Of a DNA stretch of 64,000 nt, positions 1 to 6,903 are shown piece by piece (within the stretch, counting starts at the first letter, position 1; each line of letters opens with the position of its first letter). The notes under the pieces are model-generated. The model saw only the letters and a program-made list of their open reading frames with translations. It had not been told where the DNA came from and did not search any database. The position numbers were made by a program, and so were the translations under genes. The DNA is from Corynebacterium ulceribovis DSM 45146 (GTDB lineage: Bacteria; Actinomycetota; Actinomycetes; Mycobacteriales; Mycobacteriaceae), in the NCBI RefSeq assembly GCF_000372445.1, contig NZ_AQUY01000004.1, positions 93,907 to 157,906 on the forward strand, read 5' to 3'.

Positions 1-678
1 GTGGCGCACCGGCCGAAGCAGATTTCTATGACCGAGGCGGCATCGATTCCGCTGGTCGCATTGACTGCGTGGGAATGCCTCTTTGACCGGCTGCGACTGA
101 CCGCTGACAGTGCAGGGCAACTGTTGATTGTCGGTGCGACGGGCGTGGTAGGTTCGATGATGATTCAGCTGGTCAAAGCGTTGCTGCCGAAGGTGGAGAT
201 TATTGCAACGGCCTCGAACTCAGAGCGGGCGGAGTTTGTGCGAGGCCTGGGTGCGGACCATGTGGTGAACCACCGAGCCGACTTGGCTGAGCAGGTGAAA
301 CAGGTCGCGCCGGATGGGGTGCAGTGGCTGTTTTCGGCATACTCCGAAGGCAATATCGACACATACGCGGAGGTTGTGGCGCCTTTCGGTGAGATTGTGG
401 CGATCGATGGTGGGCCGCGGGAGATTATTGCACTGAAGCAGAAGAGCATTACCTGGCACTGGGAGTTCATGTTCACTCGGTCGATGTATGAAACCGAAGA
501 CATGGACCAGCAGCATAAGGCACTGGAAAAGATTGCTGAACTGGCCGATTCCGGCCTGATTGTTCCGACGATTTCACATAGCTACGCCCCGATTTCCGCT
601 GCGAACCTGCGCCAAGCGCACGCTGACATCGAAATTGGCCACACCCTCGGGAAGATTGTGCTCAACGGCTGGGAGTAG
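1..678 (+). CDS. Zinc-type alcohol dehydrogenase family protein, C-terminal part (cut by window edge)
   Basis: The visible 225 residues are the NAD(P)-binding half of a medium-chain (zinc-type) dehydrogenase/quinone reductase. A Rossmann motif GATGVVG lies near residues 45-51, followed by the ERAEFVRGLGADHVVNH stretch typical of this family, and the C-terminal segment (HTLGKIVLN) ends in the usual way. The catalytic N-terminal half is missing because the gene starts before the window, so the GTG at base 1 should not be taken as the true start. Likely a soluble NADPH-dependent oxidoreductase of the zinc-binding dehydrogenase family; the substrate cannot be told. The stop is followed within 30 bases by the parS-like site. 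Confidence 0.8.
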   Translation: MAHRPKQISMTEAASIPLVALTAWECLFDRLRLTADSAGQLLIVGATGVVGSMMIQLVKALLPKVEIIATASNSERAEFVRGLGADHVVNHRADLAEQVKQVAPDGVQWLFSAYSEGNIDTYAEVVAPFGEIVAIDGGPREIIALKQKSITWHWEFMFTRSMYETEDMDQQHKALEKIAELADSGLIVPTISHSYAPISAANLRQAHADIEIGHTLGKIVLNGWE

Positions 679-704
679 CTGATGGGGAGTCGATGAGTGG
701 TCGA

Positions 705-720
705 TGTTTCACGTGGAACA
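705..720. other. parS: parS-like ParB binding site
   Basis: The sequence TGTTTCACGTGGAACA is a near-perfect 16-bp palindrome. It is the exact reverse complement of the Bacillus subtilis parS variant TGTTCCACGTGAAACA and differs by one base from the perfect palindrome TGTTTCACGTGAAACA used by many actinobacteria. It sits between the stop of the dehydrogenase and the Fic operator array. Since parS sites cluster near the origin in most bacteria, it suggests this end of the window lies in the origin-proximal part of the chromosome. I saw no second site in the window. Confidence 0.8.
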
Positions 721-736
721 TGTGCAGCCTGCGCCA

Positions 737-893
737 TTGAGCCGCTAAATCATGAAAAGCGGGATTTTTGTAATAATCGGACCGCTTTCCGTCGAGCTAA
801 ATGATGAAAAGTGCGGTTTTCATGATTTAGAGTGTGTTGTAGCGTTCCGAAAATGATGGAAAGCACCGTTGTGATGATTTAGCGGCTGAGCCT
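737..893. promoter_or_regulatory. Array of inverted-repeat operators upstream of the fic gene
   Basis: The 225-bp gap before the Fic gene holds repeated copies of the half-site CTAAATSATGAAAA in both orientations. One copy is at 745-758. An inverted pair is at 797-810 and 817-830 with a 6-bp spacer and only one mismatched pair. A weaker copy is at 851-862, and a reverse copy at 871-885 (GTGATGATTTAGCGGC). The outermost copies are themselves inverted: GCCGCTAAATCAT at 741-753 against ATGATTTAGCGGC at 873-885. The last copy ends about 17 bp before the fic start, so binding there would cover the promoter or start region. The likely binder is the Fic protein itself through its C-terminal winged-helix-like domain (inference). 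Confidence 0.7.
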
Positions 894-902
894 AGGGGAG
901 TC

Positions 903-2144
903 ATGGCAAGTTACCGAACCCTGAAATCTGTCTTCCATCAATTCGACGAAGCGCGCGCCAAAGAGTTGTTGGAGACGCGTCGAAACTCGGAGGCAGCGCT
1001 TCATTGGAATTTCCCAGTCGGCGACCACAACCTATTCGTATTGTGTACCCCGGAGCTGCTAAGGCAGGTCGAATCGATTGGTCGTGAGCAGTCCCAGCTT
1101 GAAAAGAAATGGACAGTGCTGCCGCGGGAGGCGCAGAAATACTACCTGCGCACTTTGCTTATTGACGAGATTCAAGCCACTAACGAAATCGAGAGCATCA
1201 GAAGCACCCGCCAAGAACTCAGTGCTGTGCTGGAAGCCGTCGAACGTCAGGGGCACACAGATAAGCGCCGTTTTGCTGAAATGGTGAAGCAGTTCTCCGA
1301 ACTTTCGTTGGGAAGAATTGACATGCCGTTGTCCGTAAGCGAAGTTCGGGCCTTGTACGACAGGCTGCTTGCAGGAGAGCTGGATGCAAATACGGAATTG
1401 GACGGCGAATATTTCCGCCTCGGCCCCGTCATTATTACAACCGGCACCAAAGAGATTCACCGAGGTTTCGCAACGGAAACCGACATTGTGGCTGGTCTCA
1501 ACACTGCCCTCGCTGCGATGCATCCGGACCGCACTTCCCACCTAATTTCGCACATTATGGCGCATTTCATGTTTGAGACCATCCACCCTTTTTACGACGG
1601 AAATGGCCGAATAGGTCGATTCCTGCTGGTGCAGGGGCTCTCCGAATGCCTGTCAGTGCCTACAGCGCTGACTATGTCAAAGAAACTAAATGAGCAAAAG
1701 CAGCGTTACTACCGTGCCTTCGCTGAGGTTCAAAAACCATTGAACTATGCCGATGGCACTTTCTTTGCACTTGAACTGCTGCAATTGCTCTCCGAAGCAC
1801 AACTGCAGTTCCATGATGAGCTCGACCAACGAATCGCACAGATCGCAGGCCTAGTGGAGCGCATCAAGGAGCTGAAGGACGCTGAGGCGCTTCCGGGTGC
1901 AAACGCGCGGACCTATGATCTCTTGCAACTTCTCGGCTTTGTTTCACTTTTTGGGTGGCCAAAAGGTGAAGAGCACCAAAAGCTAGCGACCGCTTTAGAG
2001 GTCTCACCGCAAACGCTGCGCACTGATGAAGCGCACCTCGTGACGTTGGGGTATGTCGAAGAGACCTCTAAGCGACCGCTGATGTTCAAGCTTGCTGCAA
2101 GTGGCACGGCGCTGTTGCAACTGGAAGTGCCGAACTACATTTAA
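903..2144 (+). CDS. Fic/DOC family protein with C-terminal DNA-binding-like domain
   Basis: 413 residues. Fic proteins transfer AMP or another nucleotide part to hydroxyl groups of target proteins. The catalytic loop HPFYDGNGRIGR starts at His 228 and matches the HPFx(D/E)GNGRxxR signature. A near-consensus inhibitory helix TNEIES (residues 93-98; consensus (S/T)xxxE(G/N)) lies N-terminal to the Fic core. This makes it a class II protein that should be auto-inhibited, although the last residue is Ser rather than Gly/Asn. The C-terminal 100 residues (about 335-413) look like a winged-helix domain, common in stand-alone Fic proteins. ATG follows AGGGGAG at 893-900. The upstream operator array suggests autoregulation. 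No antitoxin partner is visible, and the next gene starts 3 bp after the stop. Confidence 0.9.
   Translation: MASYRTLKSVFHQFDEARAKELLETRRNSEAALHWNFPVGDHNLFVLCTPELLRQVESIGREQSQLEKKWTVLPREAQKYYLRTLLIDEIQATNEIESIRSTRQELSAVLEAVERQGHTDKRRFAEMVKQFSELSLGRIDMPLSVSEVRALYDRLLAGELDANTELDGEYFRLGPVIITTGTKEIHRGFATETDIVAGLNTALAAMHPDRTSHLISHIMAHFMFETIHPFYDGNGRIGRFLLVQGLSECLSVPTALTMSKKLNEQKQRYYRAFAEVQKPLNYADGTFFALELLQLLSEAQLQFHDELDQRIAQIAGLVERIKELKDAEALPGANARTYDLLQLLGFVSLFGWPKGEEHQKLATALEVSPQTLRTDEAHLVTLGYVEETSKRPLMFKLAASGTALLQLEVPNYI
1157..1167 (+). repeat. Over-represented word GCTTATTGACG (first of 11 exact copies)
   Basis: Exact copies on the plus strand at 1157, 3437, 29844, 33574 and 63784. Exact copies on the minus strand at 2345, 12046, 24451, 38906, 49393 and 55049 (left coordinates). 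A one-base variant (CCTTATTGACG) is at 22596. Variants with A or G at the sixth base are at 16918 and 41718 (minus strand for the latter) and at 36659, 45273 and 55421. A random 11-mer would be expected about 0.03 times on both strands of 64 kb. Copies are spread through unrelated genes. Confidence 0.75.
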
Positions 2145-2147
2145 AGA

Positions 2148-2705
2148 ATGACTTTCACGCTTCCTGACAACGCAGAATTCATCCTCCGACCGGCCGAGCC
2201 GAAAGATGTGCCGCAGATTCTGCAGCTCATCAAAGATCTCGCGGAGTATGAAAAAGAGCCGGACGCCGTGAAAGCGACCGAAGAATCCCTCCACGACCAC
2301 CTCTTCCGTGAGAACCCTGCGCTGTTCGGGACGGTCATTGAAATCGTCAATAAGCAAAAGGCCGGAATCTCTGCCGACGCTGCGGACGGCACCGACGCGT
2401 CAGTGCAGCTGGCCGGTATGGCGCTGTGGTTCCTGAACTTCTCCACCTGGGAATGCACCCACGGTATTTACCTCGAGGACCTGTATGTGCGCCCTGAGCT
2501 GCGCGGGAAGGGGTTGGGCAAGCAGTTGCTGCAGTCACTGGCGCAGATCTGTGTCGAGCGGGATTACCAGCGGTTGGAGTGGTGCGTGCTGAAGTGGAAT
2601 AAGCCGTCGATTGACTTCTACCACAGGGTCGGCGCGTTCCCGATGGACGAATGGGACACCTTCCGCCTCACCGGCGACGCGCTAACGCAGTTTGGTGCGA
2701 AGTAG
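2148..2705 (+). CDS. GNAT family N-acetyltransferase
   Basis: 185 residues with one GNAT fold. The acetyl-CoA binding segment is LRGKGLGKQLLQSLAQI (R/QxxGxG/A form RGKGLGKQ, about residues 118-125), preceded by the beta-strand GIYLEDLYVRPELRG. The opening (FILRPAEPKDVPQILQLIKDLAEYEK) and the end (WNKPSIDFYHRVGAFPMDEW) resemble diamine (spermidine/spermine-type) N-acetyltransferases, so a small polyamine or amine is the best guess for the substrate. A segment of roughly 20 residues around 70-90 (KAGISADAADGTDASVQ) looks like an insertion relative to the shortest family members. It starts 3 bp after the fic stop with no strong RBS and may be translationally coupled to it. Confidence 0.85.
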   Translation: MTFTLPDNAEFILRPAEPKDVPQILQLIKDLAEYEKEPDAVKATEESLHDHLFRENPALFGTVIEIVNKQKAGISADAADGTDASVQLAGMALWFLNFSTWECTHGIYLEDLYVRPELRGKGLGKQLLQSLAQICVERDYQRLEWCVLKWNKPSIDFYHRVGAFPMDEWDTFRLTGDALTQFGAK

Positions 2706-2708
2706 CCG

Positions 2709-3974
2709 CTACAGGCACTGCATCTCGATGGTTTCGTTCTCCGGAGCGCGACCATCGGCGCCCGCCGCGCCATAGTCCAAGTCCAACTTGGTGTACACAT
2801 CGAGGTTGTAGCCGCAGCGCTTCTTCTCCCGCGCCGTCACTTTCACTGGGAATTGCCCGAATTCACCGCGCGCACAATCTGGGTCGCAGTTATTCAGCCA
2901 CGCGACACCGCTGCCTTCCGCCTCCGGCGCACCCCAGTTCTTCCACTTCAGCTCCGACACGGTGTAGTTATTGTCGGCGCAGGCCAGGCTAATGAACTCC
3001 GGCCCGCTGACACCCGCAACGTTCACGCAGTCGACAATCCCGGCGGCATCCACCGTGGTGGTCACATCCGGCCCCACCAACCCATATACCCGTGTGATCT
3101 GGCCTTTCTCCGGAACAATCGTGAAGCTCATCCGGTCCGAATCCCGAATAATGGTCACCAGGGTGTCCTCACCACCCGTCGGTGACGGCTCCACAGTGCC
3201 GACGCTGGACCCCTCCAACGTCGCCAAAATCTCATACAGCGCCGCCTCCTGGTCCCCATTCAGACCCGGCATCAGCAACAAATCAACAATCCCGACCGCC
3301 GTTTCCCCAGCCCAGTGCTCATCCACGAATCCGCGCAGCGCTTCCTTATCCGTGCCCAGCCCCTGCAATTCCGCGGCCGGGAAGCGTGGTTCCGGGTGGT
3401 CAGCAATGGCAGCGAGTTCCGGAGGTAAATCTCCGTGCTTATTGACGTTTACTTCCGTCGCGCCACCAGCATTGGTCTGGTAGCTTCGCGTGACTGCCGC
3501 ATCAGCGTCGGCTGGACTGGACCCGCCCACACTGTCGACGCGGCGGACATAGTCGGCACTGGTGACCGACAAATCAGAGGTGGCGGGTTGGCGCTGCGCA
3601 GCTTCAGCGCTTTGCGTGAGAATCTCCTCGGCTGTCGCAGTTGGGGCAGTGGGGTTGAGCAGGCCAGGAATCACAATAATGCCCGCGACCAGTGCCGCAA
3701 CGGCGGCAACTGCACCGGTCAGGTATGCCGGACGGCGGAACCAATGCTGCGTGCGTGGGTGTGCCACCGGCGGTTCCGCGGTCTTGGCTGCTGTGTCGTC
3801 GGCAAGAATGTTGGCGAGGGTGCGTTCGGAACGAGCCTGCTCGAGCTCCGTCAAGGAGTCATCAGGCTGCGGGTTCGCAGCGCGCAACTGCGCCAAGAGC
3901 GGGTCATGCATATCATCCCGATGTGCGTCGTCTCGGCGTGCATCGTCCCGGTAAGTGTCGTCTTGGTTAGACAT
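2709..3974 (-). CDS. Membrane-anchored ECF sigma partner, CU044_5270-like
   Basis: 421 residues. The N-terminus is cytoplasmic and very acidic, with imperfect YRDDARRDDAHRDDMHD repeats (residues 8-24). One transmembrane helix follows at about 83-106 (YLTGAVAAVAALVAGIIVIPGLL), and the remaining roughly 310 residues should be extracellular. Late cysteines (CVNVAG, CADN, NNCDPDCARG, CGYN, C-terminal CL) could form disulfides. The topology and position, overlapping the end of an ECF sigma gene by 8 bp, match the CU044_5270 family that accompanies actinobacterial ECF sigma factors. A role as anti-sigma or surface sensor is inferred; no zinc-binding ZAS motif (HxxxCxxC) is present. Confidence 0.75.
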   Translation of the reverse strand: MSNQDDTYRDDARRDDAHRDDMHDPLLAQLRAANPQPDDSLTELEQARSERTLANILADDTAAKTAEPPVAHPRTQHWFRRPAYLTGAVAAVAALVAGIIVIPGLLNPTAPTATAEEILTQSAEAAQRQPATSDLSVTSADYVRRVDSVGGSSPADADAAVTRSYQTNAGGATEVNVNKHGDLPPELAAIADHPEPRFPAAELQGLGTDKEALRGFVDEHWAGETAVGIVDLLLMPGLNGDQEAALYEILATLEGSSVGTVEPSPTGGEDTLVTIIRDSDRMSFTIVPEKGQITRVYGLVGPDVTTTVDAAGIVDCVNVAGVSGPEFISLACADNNYTVSELKWKNWGAPEAEGSGVAWLNNCDPDCARGEFGQFPVKVTAREKKRCGYNLDVYTKLDLDYGAAGADGRAPENETIEMQCL

Positions 3975-4488
3975 TGGATTCCTTCTCTACAATCTCCGCA
4001 AGGCGTTTACGGGCGCGATGAACTCGAACTCGGGCAGTGGCGGCGCTGATGTCCAGCACGGTGGCAAGCTCTTCGTAACCCAAGTTTTCCCAGGTGTACA
4101 GGGTGAGAACTTCGCGGTCAGTCTCGCTGAGCTCACTGAGTGCTTGCCGAATGTCCAGCGCAGCGGCCACAACAGTTTTCGGTCCGCGCTCTGGTGACGT
4201 CTGTTCTAATTGCAGCTCTGCAGCGGCCTTGGCCTCGGCCTGCATGACGGCAGCCTCGCGGCGTTGCCTGCCCCGGTAGTGCTCCAGCAGCACGTTCCGT
4301 GCGATGCCGTAGAGCCAGGGCAGTGGTTCGCCGTGACAGGTCGATTTGCGTCGCCAAGCACGCAAAAAGACCTCCGCCGCCAGATCTTCGCTTGTTTCCA
4401 GCTCCGACCGGCGTCGGAGGTAGGCCAGCACGGCCGCATAATTAGTGCGATATACCGTGCTGAACTGTTCTTTTGTGTCGATTGCCAC
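3967..4488 (-). CDS. ECF-type RNA polymerase sigma factor (sigma-70 family)
   Basis: 173 residues, the usual ECF size. Region 2 spans about residues 10-75 (VYRTNYAAVLAYLRRRS, then EDLAAEVFLRAWRR and LPWLYGIARNVLLEHYR). Region 4 spans about 110-165 (LSELSETDREVLTLYTWENLGYEELATVLDISAATARVRVHRARKRL), with its helix-turn-helix around YEELATVLDISAATARVRVHRAR. It would direct RNA polymerase to a small regulon in response to an envelope signal. The downstream membrane protein overlaps its 3' end by 8 bp, so the two are coupled. Only 26 bp separate its start from the stop of the upstream secreted-protein gene, so the three may form one transcript. Confidence 0.92.
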   Translation of the reverse strand: MAIDTKEQFSTVYRTNYAAVLAYLRRRSELETSEDLAAEVFLRAWRRKSTCHGEPLPWLYGIARNVLLEHYRGRQRREAAVMQAEAKAAAELQLEQTSPERGPKTVVAAALDIRQALSELSETDREVLTLYTWENLGYEELATVLDISAATARVRVHRARKRLAEIVEKESNV

Positions 4489-4514
4489 CGTTGCGCGCTC
4501 TGGGGGTTAGGGGA

Positions 4515-5009
4515 TTAGCGTGGGATCATGGTGTTACCGTTGCCCGCGTCCTTGAAGGTGACGGTGTTCGTCACGCCGGAATGGCAGGTCACCGTTGCGG
4601 TGTGGTAGCCATTTGCTGGGCCCTTACCAATGTTATTCGGTGCCTTGACGTAGCCGATGAGTTCCGGCATATCCGCAGCTGGGGACATGGTTGCCTTGGC
4701 GCCGAAGCTGGTGGTCACCGTGGCGCGGAGGTCACCTGCCAGGCATGGGGAGGAAATCATGATTTCAGCGTTTGGCTTCAAGTCATCGTGGATGGTGACA
4801 GCCGGCTTTGGCAGCGCCGAAGCAGCGGACGTTGCCCACCCTGCTGGCAACTGGGACAGCACCTTGGCGGCACCCGGGATGTTGCCAATCTGATCAGCCA
4901 TCGTGCTGGACAGGGTTGCCGCACCGGCGGAACCCGTGCCCAAAGCGACAAGCGCTGCCGAACCCACGGCAATGGCACCGGCCTTCTGCATCATTTTCTT
5001 CTGGAACAT
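4515..5009 (-). CDS. Small secreted protein of unknown function
   Basis: I do not recognise a family. About 164 residues from the chosen ATG at 5009, which has AAGGAG eight bases upstream; ATG 5015 and GTG 5018 also exist but sit too close to that RBS. A classical Sec signal peptide is clear: a basic start (MFQKKMMQK), a hydrophobic core (AGAIAVGSAALVALGTG), and a probable cleavage after SAGA or AGAA. The mature part has two cysteines (SSPCLAGD and VTCHSG), which could form one disulfide, and a beta-rich immunoglobulin-like look (EIMISSPCLAGDLRATVTTSF and TATVTCHSGVTNTVTF). It lies just upstream of the ECF sigma gene on the same strand. Confidence 0.75.
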   Translation of the reverse strand: MFQKKMMQKAGAIAVGSAALVALGTGSAGAATLSSTMADQIGNIPGAAKVLSQLPAGWATSAASALPKPAVTIHDDLKPNAEIMISSPCLAGDLRATVTTSFGAKATMSPAADMPELIGYVKAPNNIGKGPANGYHTATVTCHSGVTNTVTFKDAGNGNTMIPR

Positions 5010-5111
5010 TTCCATCACTCCTTGGAAGCGGTTGGTTTTCTTTGCTCTTCACTTGGCTTGTGACAGCTACGCGGGAGTTGTTACAGGGATGTGCACACTT
5101 TTTTCTGAGGG

Positions 5112-5561
5112 CTAATGCTCGAATGTGACTTCTTGGACTTTGCCAGCTTGGTCGAAACGGACCGAGAACCAGTAGCCATCGACGCCGAACTCGGAGCGAT
5201 CCTCAAAATTCAGTACTACGGCACCTTCTGGGTGTGCTTCCACCTCAGTGAGCGCCAAGTCGTCCATTGCGGATTCGAGCTGCTCCGGAGTTGGTGCTTC
5301 AGCGCCATCGGGAGACACAATTGCGGTGACCGCGCGCTGGCGCCAGGTGGCCTCATTATTGAAGAAGGCGTCCAAGAATTTGGCGGTGGCGGTGGCCTCT
5401 TCTGTCGATTCCGCGAAAATGTACAGTTCGGGCTCAGCCGCGCCGCCTGGTTCCGCGTCGGCTTGGTAAAAGTCGTAGGCCTGCACCAATCCGTCAAAAA
5501 GCGCAGTGGCGCGGTGGAAAGTGCCCCACGGGGTGGTTACTGGTGGGTAGTTTGCCGTCAT
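5112..5561 (-). CDS. Conserved hypothetical protein, cytoplasmic
   Basis: 149 residues with no signal peptide or membrane segment. It has a mixed alpha/beta character and is acidic. Segments such as EATATAKFLDAFFNNEATWRQRAVTAI and GVDGYWFSVRFDQAGKVQEVTFE suggest a small domain ending in a three-stranded sheet. I do not recognise the family. ATG at 5561 is followed by MTANYPPVTTPWGTFHRA. It is divergent from the gene at 5660, and the iron box lies between them, 56 bp upstream of this start, so it may share that control (inference). Confidence 0.65.
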   Translation of the reverse strand: MTANYPPVTTPWGTFHRATALFDGLVQAYDFYQADAEPGGAAEPELYIFAESTEEATATAKFLDAFFNNEATWRQRAVTAIVSPDGAEAPTPEQLESAMDDLALTEVEAHPEGAVVLNFEDRSEFGVDGYWFSVRFDQAGKVQEVTFEH

Positions 5562-5616
5562 ACCCGTGAGGTTACCCGGTGTGGGGGAGGAAGGTTGACG
5601 GCCACCGCAAGCGAAG

Positions 5617-5635
5617 TTAGGTTAGCCTTACCTTG
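5617..5635. promoter_or_regulatory. DtxR-like iron box
   Basis: TTAGGTTAGCCTTACCTTG matches the 19-bp DtxR consensus TWAGGTTAGSCTAACCTWA closely: the left half is perfect and the right half has only two or three changes. It is 24 bp upstream of the ATG at 5660, so it probably overlaps that gene's promoter and would repress it when iron is replete. It also lies 55 bp upstream of the divergent gene starting at 5561. Confidence 0.8.
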
Positions 5636-5659
5636 TTAGATGCGACGGTGGAGGGAAAC

Positions 5660-6391
5660 ATGACCACAGAAGTAGCGCTCAGCCAAGGCGCACGCATGCT
5701 CACCGGTGCCGGAATAGTTGAACTTGCCACCTACGGCGCCGCGAACTGCGAAACAGACGGTGACGTGGCCGTGTACCAAGTGGTCGCCCATGGACTGGAC
5801 CACCTCGGACGACTCATCGTCGCCTGCGACCTCCAATCAACCACCGGCAGCCCGGAAGGCGCCGTGCGACTGAGCATCAGCACCGTGGCGCCCGAATTCT
5901 GCGTCAATATTGTCGCCGCCAACCTAGAGGCCGTCGGGCAGCTGCAGTGGGAAGACACCATGGGGTCGCTGCGATACGGCGTCATCCACCTCACCCGCGT
6001 ATTTATGCATGGCGCCGGCAACCCCATCGGCTTCGACTACGACGAAATGCTGGCCAGCGCGCTGAACCTGCCTGAAATCGACACCGATGCACTACGAGCG
6101 CGCGACGTGGTCGGGCGGCTAACACAGCGCCAACTGCGGCAACTTGCCGACGGCGTGCGTGCCAAAGAAATCCTCGGCGTAGCTATGACCTCGCGCGCTG
6201 AAGTATGCGCGCACCGGCACCGCAAGACCGTATTCATCGCCGACATCTCCGAAATTGGGCTGCTGCTGATGGAACTGCGCACCGGGTTCATGCAGCTCAC
6301 GCTGGTGCGATTCCCGCAGCGCGTACGCACATTTGCGCAGCTAGACGACGCCGTGCGCGACCTCGGGGTGCTCGCGTCCGTGCGGAACTAA
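5660..6391 (+). CDS. Iron-box-controlled protein of unknown function, possibly DUF2470/HugZ-like
   Basis: 243 residues from the ATG at 5660, chosen because GGAGGGAAA sits 6-14 bases upstream; the frame is open back to 5633. No signal peptide or membrane helix. The C-terminal 70 residues (VCAHRHRKTVFIADISEIGLLLM, then TLVRFPQRVRTFAQLDDAVRDLGVLA) resemble the DUF2470 domain found at the C-terminus of split-barrel haem-degrading HugZ proteins. That resemblance is by eye only. With the strong DtxR box upstream, a role in iron or haem handling is a reasonable inference. It converges on acpS with overlapping stop codons (6388-6391). Confidence 0.7.
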   Translation: MTTEVALSQGARMLTGAGIVELATYGAANCETDGDVAVYQVVAHGLDHLGRLIVACDLQSTTGSPEGAVRLSISTVAPEFCVNIVAANLEAVGQLQWEDTMGSLRYGVIHLTRVFMHGAGNPIGFDYDEMLASALNLPEIDTDALRARDVVGRLTQRQLRQLADGVRAKEILGVAMTSRAEVCAHRHRKTVFIADISEIGLLLMELRTGFMQLTLVRFPQRVRTFAQLDDAVRDLGVLASVRN

Positions 6392-6819
6392 GCGCTCAGC
6401 ACCACAGTGGCGGTGGCGAAGCGGCCATCATGTGACATCGACAGGTGCATCCGGGGCAGCGAACCAGCGCAATGCTGCATCAGTGACTCCGCCACGTGCG
6501 ACGCCAGCGGCTGATGAATATGTAACAGCGGGCGACCCCACGTATCGGCGCGAACCTCAACAGCTGGCCACACCATATCTTCGACGCTCAGCGGCGGTGG
6601 TGTGCCAATCAGGGCGGCACTCCACGCCTTGACGAAGGCTTCCTTCGCTGCCCAACGGCCTGCCATGTGGGAAGCAATGGAGCCCGACACTTCCGCGCGG
6701 AGCTTGCTGGTGAGGCGTTCCTGGGTGGTGAAGGCGGCGCCAAAAGTGGTGCCTGGCGCTGCTAGTTGCTCCTCGAAAGTCGAGATGTCAACCAAGTCCA
6801 CGCCCACGCCCAAAATCAT
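6388..6819 (-). CDS. acpS: Holo-[acyl-carrier-protein] synthase AcpS
   Basis: 143 residues from the ATG at 6819 (MILGVGVDLVDIS); the open frame reaches 6870, but the AcpS family starts at this motif. AcpS moves 4'-phosphopantetheine from CoA to a serine of ACP. The magnesium-binding Asp of GVDLVDI and the second motif WAAKEAFVKAW (Lys/Glu) are both present. The end (RMHLSMSHDGRFATATVVL) contains the typical LSxSHD motif. A fas gene lies 1.8 kb away on the same strand. Actinobacterial FAS-I, unlike fungal FAS, lacks a built-in phosphopantetheine transferase, so this enzyme is the expected activator of that synthase. Confidence 0.92.
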   Translation of the reverse strand: MILGVGVDLVDISTFEEQLAAPGTTFGAAFTTQERLTSKLRAEVSGSIASHMAGRWAAKEAFVKAWSAALIGTPPPLSVEDMVWPAVEVRADTWGRPLLHIHQPLASHVAESLMQHCAGSLPRMHLSMSHDGRFATATVVLSA

Positions 6820-6903
6820 GCGTCCAGCGTAGTACACGAGTGCGCTACCAGTGCACATCCTCACCGACAAGCACGAAAGCGGCGACTCGACAACCCTCGA
6901 CCT

